Source: Saprospiraceae bacterium (lineage in GTDB: Bacteria; Bacteroidota; Bacteroidia; Chitinophagales; Saprospiraceae). Taken from it: a stretch of 64,000 nt of DNA. Where the stretch lies: contig JALWRC010000015.1 in the NCBI GenBank assembly GCA_027080725.1, positions 28,463 to 92,462 of the forward strand, in the 5' to 3' direction. Made by a program: the position numbers and the translations under genes. Within the stretch, counting starts at the first letter, position 1; the number at the start of each line of letters is the position of its first letter. The notes under the pieces were generated by a model, which was not told the DNA's origin, searched no databases, and worked only from the letters and a program-made list of their open reading frames with translations. Shown piece after piece: positions 48,575 to 58,689 of this stretch.

Positions 48575-50575
48575 TTAATACGCCAATAGTTGTTTTATTC
48601 TCTCTGTAAGCAAACTGTTGGCCATGTACTGCTGCTCCAGTCTATCGTTAAACGGTATTGGGGTATCCATACTGCCCACCCGCATAACCGGAGCGTCCAG
48701 CAGTTCAAACATCTCTTCCGCGATGAGTGCTCCAAGCTCTGCCCCGTACCCTGCAAAGGTACTATCTTCATGCAATATGAGCACTCTTCCGGTCTTCATA
48801 ATTGACTGCCGAATGGCATTCTTATCGAGTGGAACCAGTGTGCGCAAATCGAGTACATCTGCTGAAACGCCCAATTCTTCGAGTGCCGTAAGCGCCCAAT
48901 GTACGCCCATGCCATAAGTAACGATAGTCAAGGCATCTCCTTCCCTGGCCCATCTCGCCTGCCCAAATGGGAGGTTGTAATAGCCTTCAGGGACCATGGA
49001 TTTTATGCTTCGATACAAGCCTTTGTGTTCGAAAAACATCACGGGATTGGGGTCTTCGATAGCTGTTATGAGCAGTCCTTTGGCGTCTTCCGGTGTGGAG
49101 GGATACACCAGTTTTAACCCTGAGACATTGGCAAACCAAGCCTCATTGGTCTGACTGTGGAACGGTCCTGCACTCATACCGCCACCGGAGGGCATACGCA
49201 CGACGACATCTGCAGGTTGGCCCCATCGGTAATGTACCTTGGCGAGGTTATTTACGATTTGGTTAAATCCGACCGTGACGAAATCTGCAAATTGCATTTC
49301 GACCATGGATTTAAACCCTTCAATAGAAAGACCCAATGCAGCACCCAGGATGGCACTTTCACAAAGCGGCGTATTGCGGACTCTGTCCTTGCCATATCGC
49401 TCTACAAATCCCTCCGTCACCTTAAATACTCCACCGTACTCTGCAATATCTTGCCCCATCAGGATGAGGTTGTCATATCGTTGCATCGAGGCGTCCAATC
49501 CATCCTTAATCGCCTCTACAAACCGCATTTCTCTTTGTGAAGACGAGGGGGGATGGGGTATGAAATGGTTGGCCTGGAAGACCTCATTCAGCTCTTTCTG
49601 CCGGCTGCTCTCCAGTGGGGGAAGGGCGCCGGCCTCTTTCCAGGCATCCTTAATCTCGTTTTTCATACGGGCTTTGTGCGCCTCCGCTTCCTGAGGATCC
49701 AAAAGGCCTTCCTCTATCAAGAAGGCTTCATAATTGGCTATGGGGTCGCGCGCTTCCCAATGGGCGATGAGTTCTTTGGGAACGTATTTTACCCCGGAAG
49801 CCTCTTCGTGTCCTCTCCTTCTGAAGGTCTTGCATTCGAGCAGTACCGGAGTAGATTGGTGACGTGCCTCTTCTGCCAGCAAACGGACCGTTTTATAGAC
49901 TTCCAGGATGTTATTGCCATCGATGGTTGTACTTTTCATACCATAGCCTTGGCCCTTGTCGGCAATATCCACACATTTGAACTGGTCGGAAGAAGGAGTC
50001 GAAAGCCCATATCCATTGTTTTCGACCAAAAAGATGACCGGTAGCTCCCAGACTGCTGCGGTATTCAAGGCTTCGTGAAACTCCCCTTCACTCGTTCCCC
50101 CTTCTCCGGTAAATGCCAGTGTCGCCTTTTGGTTTTGCCGCATTTTATAAGCCAATCCCACTCCGTCCGCTACCGAGAGCTGCGCCCCCAAATGCGAAAT
50201 CATCCCTATTATATGATACTCCGGCGCCCCGAAATGAAAGGAACGGTCCCTCCCCTGTGTAAATCCCTCCTCTTTTCCTTGCCACTGGGCAAATAAACGC
50301 AAGAGGGGAACATTCCGTGTGGTGAAAACCCCGAGATTGCGGTGCATGGTGAATATGTGCTCATCCGGTAGCATCGCCATGGTGCTTCCCACAGCAATGG
50401 CCTCCTGACCAATACCGCTAAACCATTTGCTCACCGTCCCACTTCTCAACTCCAACAGCATCCGCTCTTCGATAAGGCGTGGGGTGAGCATCTTGTAGTA
50501 CAACTCGAGGAGCAAAGCGTCACTCAGACCACTCCTGTCGTACTTTATCTTTCTGTCATATGATACCTCCTGCAT
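48575..50575 (-). CDS. Fused E1 alpha/beta 2-oxoacid dehydrogenase
   Basis: Thiamine-diphosphate-dependent decarboxylase of a 2-oxoacid dehydrogenase complex, with alpha (about 1-335) and beta (about 350-666) subunits in one 666-residue chain. The alpha part has the TPP site GEGGTSEGEFHEALNTAAV and NNGYGLSTPSSDQF. The beta part starts LILMGQDIAEYGGVFKVTEGF and ends with VLILHEDSTFAGYG. Fused alpha/beta E1 is a Bacteroidota habit. The E2 partner is at 15293; no E3 is in the window. Possible -7 box CATCTTTG at 50664-50671. Confidence 0.93.
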   Translation of the reverse strand: MQEVSYDRKIKYDRSGLSDALLLELYYKMLTPRLIEERMLLELRSGTVSKWFSGIGQEAIAVGSTMAMLPDEHIFTMHRNLGVFTTRNVPLLRLFAQWQGKEEGFTQGRDRSFHFGAPEYHIIGMISHLGAQLSVADGVGLAYKMRQNQKATLAFTGEGGTSEGEFHEALNTAAVWELPVIFLVENNGYGLSTPSSDQFKCVDIADKGQGYGMKSTTIDGNNILEVYKTVRLLAEEARHQSTPVLLECKTFRRRGHEEASGVKYVPKELIAHWEARDPIANYEAFLIEEGLLDPQEAEAHKARMKNEIKDAWKEAGALPPLESSRQKELNEVFQANHFIPHPPSSSQREMRFVEAIKDGLDASMQRYDNLILMGQDIAEYGGVFKVTEGFVERYGKDRVRNTPLCESAILGAALGLSIEGFKSMVEMQFADFVTVGFNQIVNNLAKVHYRWGQPADVVVRMPSGGGMSAGPFHSQTNEAWFANVSGLKLVYPSTPEDAKGLLITAIEDPNPVMFFEHKGLYRSIKSMVPEGYYNLPFGQARWAREGDALTIVTYGMGVHWALTALEELGVSADVLDLRTLVPLDKNAIRQSIMKTGRVLILHEDSTFAGYGAELGALIAEEMFELLDAPVMRVGSMDTPIPFNDRLEQQYMANSLLTERIKQLLAY
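49559..49568 (+). repeat. TATGAAATGG word, copy 8
   Basis: Inside the E1 gene at the alpha/beta linker; reads His-Phe-Ile on the gene strand, with GG before and T after. Confidence 0.7.
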
Positions 50576-50663
50576 ACCCTCTATTTTTTGTAACTAACCC
50601 GGCACCGTATTATGAGAGGCATCCCATACGTAGCACTACCGGGGGGTACATTGTTTTACAGCG

Positions 50664-50671
50664 CAAAGATG
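50664..50671 (-). promoter_or_regulatory. Possible -7 element of the E1 gene (CATCTTTG)
   Basis: One mismatch to TAnnTTTG, 88 bp upstream of the E1 start. Confidence 0.35.
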
Positions 50672-50768
50672 GGTATTTCATAACGATTAATAATCTACAG
50701 AGCGAAGTAAAATTTTTTGGAAACAGGAAGTATTTATTGGGATAATGGCCTCACCATAGAACCTAATG

Positions 50769-51500
50769 CTAAGATCGTTCCGGTCCATGCAGTAACTCTT
50801 TCAATATACTCAAGGACACCGGCATTTTGAAATGGTCGATCTGAATGGCGTAATAATCCAATAACAAGGTGAGCAAATCATCCCGGACCGGTCGATTGAA
50901 GTAAGGATTGGGCATGCTTGGATCGATGGTTCTCAATTTATCCAACGCTTCAGCAGTTGGGGGCAATACATATTCCACATGATCCGGTACGGAGGAAGTA
51001 AAGATGCCGTTTCTCAGGTCAAAGTAATCGTCTTGCCCATGGTACGGTCCCGGGTAAAATCCCAAATACCGGGTAAAATCCAGCATAAATACCAAGGGAA
51101 AAGTCGCGGGGACCTTTTCCTGCATATCCAAATAGATATATTGCTTTTTTATGAAATGGTACATACCGGGCTCATATTCCGACCCTATGATCGTATTTCG
51201 GACCATTTCAAGTAAGAACAATCCGACGGATCTCTTGACCAAATCGAAGGGAAGGTGGCGGTAGAGATAGTGGTATCCTACTTCTTTTACGCGGTGTAAT
51301 GTTTTGTGCTCACTGTAATAACTGACAATATCAATAATAGACATCAGCTGTGAAATGCTTTTTTTTCTTCCCCCCCTGGCCGTGCGGACACCTCCAATAA
51401 TAAAACTCTGCAGGCCTTTTTCGAGGGTGAGTACCTCTGCAATTAAACTGGTTTCCCCGTATTTTACCGTCCTAAGTACGATTCCTTCCGTGTGTAGCAT
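50769..51500 (-). CDS. recO: DNA repair protein RecO
   Basis: A 243-residue RecF-pathway mediator. It starts MLHTEGIVLRTVKYGETS with the OB-fold, then a helical C-terminal domain (about 90-240, for example VKRSVGLFLLEMVRNTI). No CxxC zinc motif, which is usual for Bacteroidota RecO. It is 6 bp after the 112-residue unknown gene. Confidence 0.92.
   Translation of the reverse strand: MLHTEGIVLRTVKYGETSLIAEVLTLEKGLQSFIIGGVRTARGGRKKSISQLMSIIDIVSYYSEHKTLHRVKEVGYHYLYRHLPFDLVKRSVGLFLLEMVRNTIIGSEYEPGMYHFIKKQYIYLDMQEKVPATFPLVFMLDFTRYLGFYPGPYHGQDDYFDLRNGIFTSSVPDHVEYVLPPTAEALDKLRTIDPSMPNPYFNRPVRDDLLTLLLDYYAIQIDHFKMPVSLSILKELLHGPERS
51150..51159 (+). repeat. TATGAAATGG word, copy 9
   Basis: Inside recO; reads Tyr-His-Phe-Ile on the gene strand and continues GTACATACCGGG. 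Confidence 0.7.
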
Positions 51501-51506
51501 TTGGAG

Positions 51507-51845
51507 TTACCATTTGTAATCATCGGGAATATCCTGAGAAGCAATACGTTTGAAAAGGGCCTTGGTTTGAATGCGCTTCTTTTGACGTTCCCATATGAGT
51601 AGTGCAATATCGCGTTCCACCGACTCAGAAGAACTTGGATTGGAAAGCACAGCGTCCACCTTTCTCTCGTCCACATCCAACCGGTAAAGATGAGACAGAA
51701 GCAAACCCATATCAGAGCGCATTAATTCGGAGACTCGATGGGTAATGAGAGCCATCATCTCTTCCTCTGCTTCCGGTGGGGTAGCGGGAAGATGCTCATC
51801 AAAAATTTGATGAATCGCAGCCCAAGTTTCAAGATTCCTATTCAT
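51507..51845 (-). CDS. Small conserved-looking protein of unknown function
   Basis: A 112-residue acidic, helical protein (WAAIHQIFDEHLPATPPE, LLLSHLYRLDVDERKVDAVL, ALLIWERQKKRIQTK). I do not recognise a family. The gene overlaps GH3 by 8 bp and precedes recO by 6 bp, so it is cotranscribed with both. Confidence 0.75.
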   Translation of the reverse strand: MNRNLETWAAIHQIFDEHLPATPPEAEEEMMALITHRVSELMRSDMGLLLSHLYRLDVDERKVDAVLSNPSSSESVERDIALLIWERQKKRIQTKALFKRIASQDIPDDYKW

Positions 51846-53361
51846 TATACTCTACAAACTTTAAAATGCTTTCCATGATCTTCCGGTCATTGGATAGACG
51901 GGGAACTTTGGCCTGAGCGCCGAGTTTTCCCCGGTGTTTTAACCAGCGAACAAAGGTTCCGGGCGGGATCGCTTTGAGTTGTAAGGGTTGAAGGGCCATA
52001 TCCTTATACCTTTTGGCATCGTAATCAGAATTGATTTTCCTTAAATTTTGATCGAGTTTTAGTGCAAAATCATCGATACTCTCCGGTTCTACTTCAAATT
52101 CGACCAACCACTGATGTCCTCCTTTCTGCCCGGGCTCAAAATAAATGGGGGCGATGCTGTAATTGGATATTCTGGCCTGGGTCTGCCGGCAAGTGTCAGC
52201 AATGGCCTTGTCTGTATTGGCGACCATCACCTCTTCTCCAAATACGTTGATAAACTGAGCCGTGCGACCCTCTATTACAATTCTGTATGGATGAACAGAT
52301 ACAAATTTGACCAAATCCCCTACGATATATCTCCAGAGACCTCCATTTGTACTTATGACTATGGCGTAAGTATTGTTTTTTTCGACCTGCTCCAAAGGTA
52401 TGGCCGCGGGATGTTCCTTCTCCAATTGTTCGATAGGAATAAATTCGAAGTAAATGCCATTATTTACAAGCAATAACAACCCGGCATCACCGGCTTGATC
52501 TTGGGTGGCAAAATAACCTTCGGAGGCATTGTACACTTCTTGATAAATAAAATCATCCTTCGGAATAAATCGCTCGAATTGCTGCCGGTAAGGGGCAAAA
52601 CCCACTCCACCGTGGATATAGGCTTGCAAATCCGGCCACACTTCCAGCAAATTACTCTTCCCGGTGAGTTTGAGAATCTTCCGGAATAGTACAACATTCC
52701 AAGTGGGCACTCCTCCGATCATGACAATCGGCTCATCCAACAATTTGGAAGCCATGAGATTGATTTTAGCTTCGAAGTCTTCCATCAATGCCGTCTCAAT
52801 ATCCGGTGTAAAGAAGGGGCGTCCGATCATAGGCATATGATAGGTCATCAAGGCCGAAATATCACCGACAATAACGTCCGGATTAGTGGGATAGGGTTGG
52901 ACGGAACCCGGAATAATCAAATTCTTTCCGGCAAAAATACGGACATCGGGATAGTTGTTGTAGAGAATACTAAGCGTATCCCATGCCCCTTTGATGTGGT
53001 TGCCGTAGAGATTCTCACTGCTTACCGGTATAAATTTACTCTTGTCGCTCGTAGTCCCGGAAGATTTCGAAAACATGGTTATCCTCCCCGGCCAGAGCAC
53101 ATTTGCATCGCCATCCATCATACGCTGAATATGAGGTTTGAGATCATCATAGTGATGTAGGGGAATCCGTTGAGCAAACGATTTCATATCCGTATCCTCC
53201 TTTACACCGTATTTTTGCCCAAAGGAAGTCTCGGCAAGTTGAGATATCAGATAGCTAAATTGACTGTGTTGAGTGACCAACGAATGATCAGAAGTATAAC
53301 GGAGCTTTTTGTATTTATACTTAAGATAAGGCTTTACTAATGTGTTGGTTATTTTAAGCAT
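51838..53361 (-). CDS. GH3-family acyl-adenylate enzyme
   Basis: A 507-residue member of the GH3 (auxin-responsive promoter) family, ANL-superfamily enzymes that adenylate a carboxylate and join it to an amine. The ATP/P-loop motif is seen as FSKSSGTTSDKSKFIPVS (about 98-115), with GGVPTWNVVLF, YNASEGYFATQD (about 275-286) and GLWRYIVGDLVKF. GH3 proteins are common in Bacteroidota with unknown substrates. It heads the recO operon. Confidence 0.9.
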   Translation of the reverse strand: MLKITNTLVKPYLKYKYKKLRYTSDHSLVTQHSQFSYLISQLAETSFGQKYGVKEDTDMKSFAQRIPLHHYDDLKPHIQRMMDGDANVLWPGRITMFSKSSGTTSDKSKFIPVSSENLYGNHIKGAWDTLSILYNNYPDVRIFAGKNLIIPGSVQPYPTNPDVIVGDISALMTYHMPMIGRPFFTPDIETALMEDFEAKINLMASKLLDEPIVMIGGVPTWNVVLFRKILKLTGKSNLLEVWPDLQAYIHGGVGFAPYRQQFERFIPKDDFIYQEVYNASEGYFATQDQAGDAGLLLLVNNGIYFEFIPIEQLEKEHPAAIPLEQVEKNNTYAIVISTNGGLWRYIVGDLVKFVSVHPYRIVIEGRTAQFINVFGEEVMVANTDKAIADTCRQTQARISNYSIAPIYFEPGQKGGHQWLVEFEVEPESIDDFALKLDQNLRKINSDYDAKRYKDMALQPLQLKAIPPGTFVRWLKHRGKLGAQAKVPRLSNDRKIMESILKFVEYNE

Positions 53362-53843
53362 AGATGGATAATACTGAAGGCCTGGCTACAATTGCGACTA
53401 CAAATATAACAAAAGGAACGAATAGTGTAGATAGTGTATGGTGAGTTTGTTTAGACGGGATTTACAAGTATACGGGTGTACTCCTTCACCCAACCTCTCC
53501 CTCATAACCCATTCCGACATCTATTATGTACCATGATGAGGGAGAAGGGCTCCCAGAAGCAAAAAAAGTAGTGATACCGGAAGGGGTTAGGGGTTGAGGT
53601 TGTTCGGACGGGATTCGTGATAACGCTCCCCGGTCAGCTCAGTGGTCGGGGTTCTTCCGGCATGATAGAGGATCCGGACCAGGAAGCTGCAAACCCATAT
53701 CTTGGGGTAGTGCACTTTGAAATACACACCTTTTGTGGTAAATCACCGACCCTCAGGTATAAACCCTGCAAGAATAAATCAAAGGGACTTTTTCCTTCCA
53801 TTTGAGCTCGTCATGGCATCATAAAACAGGCTCTTCCGGTCAT
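53362..53843. other. Gene-free region between GH3 and the SLBB gene
   Basis: Contains an inverted repeat TCTCCCTCAT / ATGAGGGAGA (53496-53505 and 53536-53545), a C-rich GGTTAGGGGTTGAGG stretch of the kind common as intergenic repeats, and an imperfect CCCCG / CGGGG stem at 53628-53651. A 62-codon GTG frame at 53617-53805 has no recognisable product. I see no RNA gene. Confidence 0.45.
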
Positions 53844-56567
53844 CTATAGAGACGATGCGGATTTTGCCAGAATCACCAATGAGAGGATGGTAGTCACTTG
53901 TCGCAAAGTATTGTCCGCGACTTTTTCCCAATCAAACTTTTTCGTTTCTTTTTTCCCGTGTTTTTTCTTGGCAACTTTGCGCCCGACATGGATGACAGAG
54001 CCATTGCGTACTTTGGGATACCTGTGGAAAAACAAATAGTTTTTGGTGTGCTCTACCCGGCCATTGGGGTGAATGACAGTAATTTTGTTTCGATCTCCTG
54101 ATTTGGCAATCCCTGCTGCATAAGCGTCGATGTAGTACTTGGCATTTTTTCCTTTTATGTAAGGAACAGAAACCTTGGATTCCTTCTTTTCATTCCCCCC
54201 GAAATACAATTCGGAAGCATTAGTAGCTCCGGTGATGGTGACCAAATCTTTGAGTTTTGGTATGGTAATTTGGTCTCCTTCTGACAAGACAATATTATGT
54301 CTTGACCGCTTGCGTTGGAGGGCTTCATTGAGTCTTACCACCACAAAACCCAGACTGTCTTTTTTTCGGTACAGTTGTGCTCCCTCCGGGAATGCAGCCG
54401 GAGTTAATCCTCCGGCCTTTTCTATTAGGGAGGCCAATCTTTCATTGGGTTGGGTAAGGGCGTAATATCCCGGGTATTTGACTTCTCCGGCGACATAAAC
54501 CATGCGTTGCTTCTGATAGTTGGGAAGGCGTCGTATGACGATTCGGTCGTCCGGCATTATAGTGCCGGATTGCTGCTTCCCTCCCATTAAAGAGGTGGTA
54601 ATGGCACGTGTTGTTGACCCGTTTTTACCCGTTGATACTCGAAAGATATCGATTTTAGAATCGTCCGCATCCGGGGTCAATCCACCGGCGACCAATACAG
54701 CATCTTGAATGGTCATCCCTTCATGATACAAATACTTTCCGGGTGTTTTTACAGCACCATCCAAGGAATAATATTTCATCGATTGATACTTCTTTTGGGA
54801 CTCTACCACTATGTGGTCAAAAGGCTTCAAGTTTATATTTTCCGGACCTCCGGGGTTTTGCATTGCTTGAATCAAGTTGATTCGAATGGAGGATGTATTA
54901 TTGATATTTTTTGGGTCCTTTCGCAGGATGAAAGCCCATTGAAACGCATCGTCTTTCAATCCGTCCGAAAGAAGGATGGCGTCAGAGACACGCATACTCT
55001 TCGTTTTGTCATATGGCAATATCCCCGGTTTGTAGACGGCACCGCTTACTTCTATGGTTTGTTCGGGAGTCAATTTGGTCAGATCCAGTATTTGAATTTT
55101 ATCTTTAGCTTGAAGAGTAATATTATCGTTTGACTGCGGATCCGCCATTGCCTTGTTCAAATCTATCTTTATCATTTCATAAGAGCTGTCCGGCAAGGTG
55201 CGGATGACATACGCCAAATCCATTTTAGCACTTTTAGACAACCGGGCTTTGGGCAAGATGTCCATTAATTTGGTGGTCGGTGTCCATGCATAATTTCCGG
55301 GGTACTGGACTGCACCTTCCACCGCTACGAGGTCGCGATTCTCCAGGTTTATGGAGCGCACCTCAACGATATCACCGGGCAATAGCAAGACCTCTTTATG
55401 CTGCCGCTGGAACTTGCTCCAGGGAATACTTTTTATGCGTTTTTTGCCATCCTCATACCTGATAATATTGATATTTTCGCGGTAGGCATCCGGGCGCAGG
55501 CCCCCGGCGTAAGAAAGAAGATCTGATAGATGCTCTCCTTCTACCATTTCATACCTCATAGGGCGATAAACAGCCCCTGTGATTCGTACAATCCTATCGG
55601 CAACGGGGACCAGCAAGATATCATTCTCTCTCAAATAAAGCTTGTCGGCATAGGAGGGGTCTTCGAGCCATCGGTACACATCAATCATCGTCTTGGATTT
55701 GCCCCGAAGTAGGGTAAACTTACGGATGCTTCCCAGCTTAGAAGGTCCTCCTGCCGCTACAATGGCGTTAAGGGCGGTATTGGTGGCCGGGATATTAAAA
55801 CCACCCGGCCGGTTGACTTCACCATATATGTGGACGGTAATTGAACGAATGTGATTCAGAGAGGTCTCAAATTCATTTTTATTGAAAGGATAGTACTTTT
55901 TAAACTTTCCCCGAAGGATTTCTTTGGCTTGGTCTAAAGTCAACCCTTTGAGATAAATTCTCGGCATTCGTTCGGGCTGGATATAGCCTTCGCGATTGAT
56001 TTCAAAAGAGCGATTGTACTGGGCAATCCCCCAGATCGAAACGGTCAATTTATCCCCTGCACCTAGTATATAAGAAGGGGGCACATTGGCGTCATCCGTT
56101 CGTTCGAAAAGCGGAATACTCCCTTCAAAAACCGACTTTCCATAGATGGGAATTTCGTCTTTTTGTTTGTCTTTGCCGGGTGTTGTGACAGCCGGAGTTA
56201 ATGGGACAGCATCTTTGGGAGCGGGAGGAATCGAATCCTGCTGTATCATAGGATGCTCCTCTGCCGAAGTGTGTTGCCCTTCATTTTCAGCTTCCATCTC
56301 CTTGATAGTCTCCTCTACCACCCCTTTGAGTTCGAGCAGTTCCTCCGGAGTTTTTTCGGAGAGGCTTTGGGTGTCGATGCCCTTTTCCTCCAGCCTGGAG
56401 GTGAGTTCTCCTTCGTCTATATTTCTACCTTTGAGCTCTTTGCGAATCAAATCCTCATCAATGGTTTGAGCGACCGCAGGGCGTCCAAAACCCATGGAGA
56501 GGACCAAAATAAAAATTCCGGTAAAATAATGGATTAGATGGCTAACGTGCATGATAATGTTTTTCAT
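53844..56567 (-). CDS. Multi-SLBB polysaccharide export protein (Wza-like)
   Basis: A 907-residue exported protein (signal ending AVAQ, about 33) that should form the outer-membrane export channel for a capsular or surface polysaccharide. A charged helical segment (about 35-95) and a Pro-rich linker precede the Poly_export domain (PPSYILGAGDKLTVSIWGIAQYNRSFEINREG, quoted in part: YILGAGDKLTVSIWG, about 165-180). At least five SLBB units follow (VHIYGEVNRPGGFN, RITGAVYRPMRYE, VEGAVQYPGNYAW, VSGAVYKPGILPY, LDGAVKTPGKYLY, VAGEVKYPGYYAL). A helix closes the C-terminus. Overlaps rfbB by 26 bp. Confidence 0.9.
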   Translation of the reverse strand: MKNIIMHVSHLIHYFTGIFILVLSMGFGRPAVAQTIDEDLIRKELKGRNIDEGELTSRLEEKGIDTQSLSEKTPEELLELKGVVEETIKEMEAENEGQHTSAEEHPMIQQDSIPPAPKDAVPLTPAVTTPGKDKQKDEIPIYGKSVFEGSIPLFERTDDANVPPSYILGAGDKLTVSIWGIAQYNRSFEINREGYIQPERMPRIYLKGLTLDQAKEILRGKFKKYYPFNKNEFETSLNHIRSITVHIYGEVNRPGGFNIPATNTALNAIVAAGGPSKLGSIRKFTLLRGKSKTMIDVYRWLEDPSYADKLYLRENDILLVPVADRIVRITGAVYRPMRYEMVEGEHLSDLLSYAGGLRPDAYRENINIIRYEDGKKRIKSIPWSKFQRQHKEVLLLPGDIVEVRSINLENRDLVAVEGAVQYPGNYAWTPTTKLMDILPKARLSKSAKMDLAYVIRTLPDSSYEMIKIDLNKAMADPQSNDNITLQAKDKIQILDLTKLTPEQTIEVSGAVYKPGILPYDKTKSMRVSDAILLSDGLKDDAFQWAFILRKDPKNINNTSSIRINLIQAMQNPGGPENINLKPFDHIVVESQKKYQSMKYYSLDGAVKTPGKYLYHEGMTIQDAVLVAGGLTPDADDSKIDIFRVSTGKNGSTTRAITTSLMGGKQQSGTIMPDDRIVIRRLPNYQKQRMVYVAGEVKYPGYYALTQPNERLASLIEKAGGLTPAAFPEGAQLYRKKDSLGFVVVRLNEALQRKRSRHNIVLSEGDQITIPKLKDLVTITGATNASELYFGGNEKKESKVSVPYIKGKNAKYYIDAYAAGIAKSGDRNKITVIHPNGRVEHTKNYLFFHRYPKVRNGSVIHVGRKVAKKKHGKKETKKFDWEKVADNTLRQVTTILSLVILAKSASSL
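55544..55553 (-). repeat. TATGAAATGG word, copy 10
   Basis: Inside the SLBB gene on the gene strand, reading Tyr-Glu-Met; GG before and T after. Confidence 0.7.
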
Positions 56568-57600
56568 AATATTTTAAATACTCGCCGGAAGTAACGGCAT
56601 CCAACCACGAATCATTGTCCAAGTACCAACGAACGGTCTTTCTGAAACCCACTTCGGGTGTCGTGCCGGGTTCCCAGCCCATAGTATCTTTTATTTTGGA
56701 TGCATCGATGGCATAACGCCGGTCGTGTCCCGGACGATCTTTGACAAAGGTGATTAAGGCCCTGCTGTCTCCCACCGGCCTTCCCAGCATCTCATCGGTA
56801 ATATCGCACAGTAGATGCACCAGCTCTATGTTTTGCATTTCGTTATTCCCCCCGATGTTATAGGTTTCCCCTTCTATTCCATTGTGAAACAGAACATCGA
56901 TGGCCTCCGCATGATCTTCTACCCAAAGCCAGTCGCGGACATTGGACCCATCGCCATACACGGGGATGGTCCTGCGGTGTAAAATATTATTGATGACCAA
57001 GGGAATGAGTTTTTCGGGAAATTGATAAGGGCCGTAATTATTGGAGCAATTGCTGATGAGTACGGGCATGCCATAGGTATGAAAATACGCCCGGACAAAG
57101 TGATCTGCGGAGGCTTTTGAGGCGGAATATGGAGAACGGGGATCGTAGGCGGTATCTTCCCGGAATAAGCCCGTATCTCCCAAACTACCATATACCTCAT
57201 CTGTTGACACTTGATAAAACCGCTTACCGGTATAATCGTCCTTCCACGTTTGCCGGGCAGCGTAAAGCAAATGCATGGTCCCCAAGACATTGGTATGCAC
57301 AAATGCCAAAGGATCCTCTATGGAGCGATCCACATGCGATTCTGCAGCCAAGTGAATAACGCTATCAAACCGGTATCGATCGAAGAGGGCTTTAACCTCT
57401 TCGAAGTCGTTGATATCCGCTTTTATGAAATGGTAATTGGCCTTGGATTCGATGTCCCTCAGATTTTCGAGATTGCCCGCGTACGTGAGGTTGTCCAGGT
57501 TGTATATTTCATAATCCTCATACCTCAATACCATTCTCCTTACCAAATGGCTACCTATAAATCCGGCTCCTCCTGTTATTAATATTTTTCTCTTGCTCAT
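56542..57600 (-). CDS. rfbB: dTDP-glucose 4,6-dehydratase
   Basis: Second step of dTDP-rhamnose synthesis. The 352-residue short-chain dehydrogenase has [18 protein letters not shown], the Tyr-x3-Lys site YSASKAS (about 161-167), and DEVYGSL with the Asp-Glu pair of RfbB (about 137). Overlaps the SLBB gene and follows the UDP-glucuronate decarboxylase gene by 27 bp. No rfbA, C or D is nearby. Confidence 0.94.
   Translation of the reverse strand: MSKRKILITGGAGFIGSHLVRRMVLRYEDYEIYNLDNLTYAGNLENLRDIESKANYHFIKADINDFEEVKALFDRYRFDSVIHLAAESHVDRSIEDPLAFVHTNVLGTMHLLYAARQTWKDDYTGKRFYQVSTDEVYGSLGDTGLFREDTAYDPRSPYSASKASADHFVRAYFHTYGMPVLISNCSNNYGPYQFPEKLIPLVINNILHRRTIPVYGDGSNVRDWLWVEDHAEAIDVLFHNGIEGETYNIGGNNEMQNIELVHLLCDITDEMLGRPVGDSRALITFVKDRPGHDRRYAIDASKIKDTMGWEPGTTPEVGFRKTVRWYLDNDSWLDAVTSGEYLKYYEKHYHAR
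57424..57433 (+). repeat. TATGAAATGG word, copy 11
   Basis: Inside rfbB; reads His-Phe-Ile on the gene strand, followed by T. Confidence 0.7.
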
Positions 57601-57627
57601 AGATTATTTTAAATGAATTGAAGCAGG

Positions 57628-58572
57628 TTACTCTACACCCACAGCCCGCTTAAAATAGGTAAGTGTCTTCTTGAGTCCTTCTGATCTGGATACTTTCGGA
57701 CACCATCCCAAAACCTCCCGCGCTCGAGTAATATCGGGCTTCCGGCGCTGTGGATCATCTTTCGGAAGCGGTCGATATACGATTTTGGAACCTGTCTTGG
57801 TCAACTCGACAAGTTCTTCTGCAAACGCCTTGATGGTGATTTCGTCCGGATTGCCTATATTGACCGGAAGAGAATAGTCACTCAACAATAGCCGGTAAAT
57901 CCCCTCCACCAAATCATCTACATAACAAAATGACCTCGTCTGGCTCCCGTCCCCAAAGATCGTGATGTCTTCTCCTCTCAATGCCTGGCTCATGAATGTC
58001 GGTAGCGCCCGTCCATCATCCAATCGCATCTTGGGGCCATAGGTATTGAATATCCGAACGATGCGCACTTCCAACCCGTGATAGGTGTGATAAGCCATCG
58101 TTATAGCTTCTTGAAATCGCTTAGCTTCGTCATATACTCCCCTGGGGCCTATCGGATTGACATGCCCCCAATACGTCTCCTTTTGGGGATGCACTTGTGG
58201 ATCGCCGTAAACTTCTGAGGTAGAAGCGATAAGTATCCGTGCATTTTTGGATTTTGCAAGACCCAATAAGTTGTGTGTACCTAAAGACCCCACTTTCAGG
58301 GTTTGAATCGGCATCTTGAGATAATCGATGGGGCTGGCCGGAGATGCAAAATGAAGAATATAATCCAAGTTGCCCGGCACATGTACAAAAGTACTGACAT
58401 CGTGGTGGTAAAAGGTGAAAGAGGGGTGGCCGAACAAATGTTCGATATTGGACAAACTCCCTGTCAACAGGTTGTCCATGGCGACAACATCATATCCTTC
58501 AGCTATAAAACGGTCACATAAATGCGACCCGATAAACCCGGCTCCTCCTGTTATCAGTACTTTTTTTGGCAT
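57628..58572 (-). CDS. UDP-glucuronate decarboxylase
   Basis: Converts UDP-glucuronate to UDP-xylose. The 314-residue SDR protein has [19 protein letters not shown], the Tyr-x3-Lys site YDEAKRF (about 147), [16 protein letters not shown] and the [11 protein letters not shown] motif, which are diagnostic of UXS enzymes over UDP-galactose epimerase. It leads the rfbB-SLBB operon, so xylose or another pentose is likely part of the exported glycan. Confidence 0.92.
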   Translation of the reverse strand: MPKKVLITGGAGFIGSHLCDRFIAEGYDVVAMDNLLTGSLSNIEHLFGHPSFTFYHHDVSTFVHVPGNLDYILHFASPASPIDYLKMPIQTLKVGSLGTHNLLGLAKSKNARILIASTSEVYGDPQVHPQKETYWGHVNPIGPRGVYDEAKRFQEAITMAYHTYHGLEVRIVRIFNTYGPKMRLDDGRALPTFMSQALRGEDITIFGDGSQTRSFCYVDDLVEGIYRLLLSDYSLPVNIGNPDEITIKAFAEELVELTKTGSKIVYRPLPKDDPQRRKPDITRAREVLGWCPKVSRSEGLKKTLTYFKRAVGVE

Positions 58573-58689
58573 AAAATTGTCAAATTTGGTTCCTCAAAGG
58601 TAATCATAGTAGAGAGAATGAAAAAATACACTTTTGGCCGTATTAACAAATGGCATAACCCGCATACTAATAACGCTTGATTTGATTCA

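Noticed and set aside
53617..53805. A 62-codon GTG frame in the gene-free stretch
   Set aside because: No domain, no ribosome binding site, and it crosses repeat-like sequence.
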